NCBI RefSeq assembly: GCF_001571145.1
Contig: NZ_BCTF01000015.1
Location: 62,001 to 126,000 of the forward strand
Direction of reading: 5' to 3'
Source: Hydrogenophaga flava NBRC 102514
Lineage (GTDB): Bacteria; Pseudomonadota; Gammaproteobacteria; Burkholderiales; Burkholderiaceae_C
Length of the DNA stretch: 64,000 bases
Position 1 is the first letter of the stretch; every line of letters begins with the position of its first letter. The notes beneath the pieces are model-generated. The model saw only the letters and a program-made list of their open reading frames with translations. It searched no databases and was not told the DNA's origin. Below, one piece after another: positions 63,983 to 64,000 of the stretch. A program made the position numbers and the translations under genes.

Positions 63983-64000
63983 GAATGCAAGATCTGTGCC

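Overview
The window reads as chromosomal DNA of a high-GC betaproteobacterium of the order Burkholderiales, most likely family Comamonadaceae (Hydrogenophaga-like). The basis is the order fur / bamE-dapB-exbB-exbD-leuS-lptE-holA-proA, the trio hpf-ptsN-hprK, and an Acidithiobacillus-type glutamate-cysteine ligase. Family assignment rests on protein resemblance recalled from memory; no database search was possible. Coding density is very high. No gap exceeds about 240 bases, and I recognised no rRNA, tRNA, CRISPR array, insertion sequence or prophage.

Region by region. 0-7 kb: fatty-acyl-CoA ligase (fadD), MTA/SAH nucleosidase with a DapB-like paralogue, CorA Mg transporter behind an unusual structured leader, a patatin lipase and an MFS exporter. 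7-9.6 kb: ribosome hibernation factor, nitrogen PTS IIA protein, HPr kinase, Fur. 9.7-18 kb: housekeeping block for envelope biogenesis (BamE, LptE), lysine (DapB), proline (ProA), leucyl-tRNA synthetase and DNA polymerase III delta. 18-24 kb: glutathione synthesis (gshA, gshB) around a K+ transporter (kup) and a BenE-type transporter, then a VF530 protein and a class II glutamine amidotransferase. 24.6-31 kb: drug efflux pump divergent from a two-component system, DUF1345 protein, HtrA protease with a small membrane partner. 31-41.7 kb, accessory: two multiheme c-type cytochromes without a visible dehydrogenase, crotonase, LysR operon with a secreted HExxH protein, tautomerase and P450 overlapping tail to tail, AraC regulator, and a four-gene type IV pilin/PilC mini-locus. 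41.8-48 kb: malate synthase G, haloacid dehalogenase, LysR, CoA-transferase and HMG-CoA-lyase-like enzyme. 48-51.3 kb: DUF4189 lipoprotein, LysR and two tandem trypsin-like lipoproteins. 51.2-60.3 kb: an amine/amino-acid island with lysine 2-monooxygenase (davB), 5-aminovaleramidase (davA), LysE exporter, then ethanolamine permease and adenosylcobalamin-dependent ethanolamine ammonia-lyase (eutBC) divergent from an AraC regulator, and an ArgP-like regulator. 60.3-64 kb: PsiF-domain protein, argS, SPOR-domain protein and a DsbA with a twin-arginine-like signal.

The most noteworthy non-coding signals are a corA leader with three mutually exclusive pairings of one strand; a roughly 70-bp interspersed repeat present twice, once inside a reading frame; a 17-bp-arm inverted repeat between the eut regulator and permease; an AT-rich palindrome upstream of lysE-davBA; and a 9-bp-arm operator-like palindrome in front of the second trypsin-like gene.
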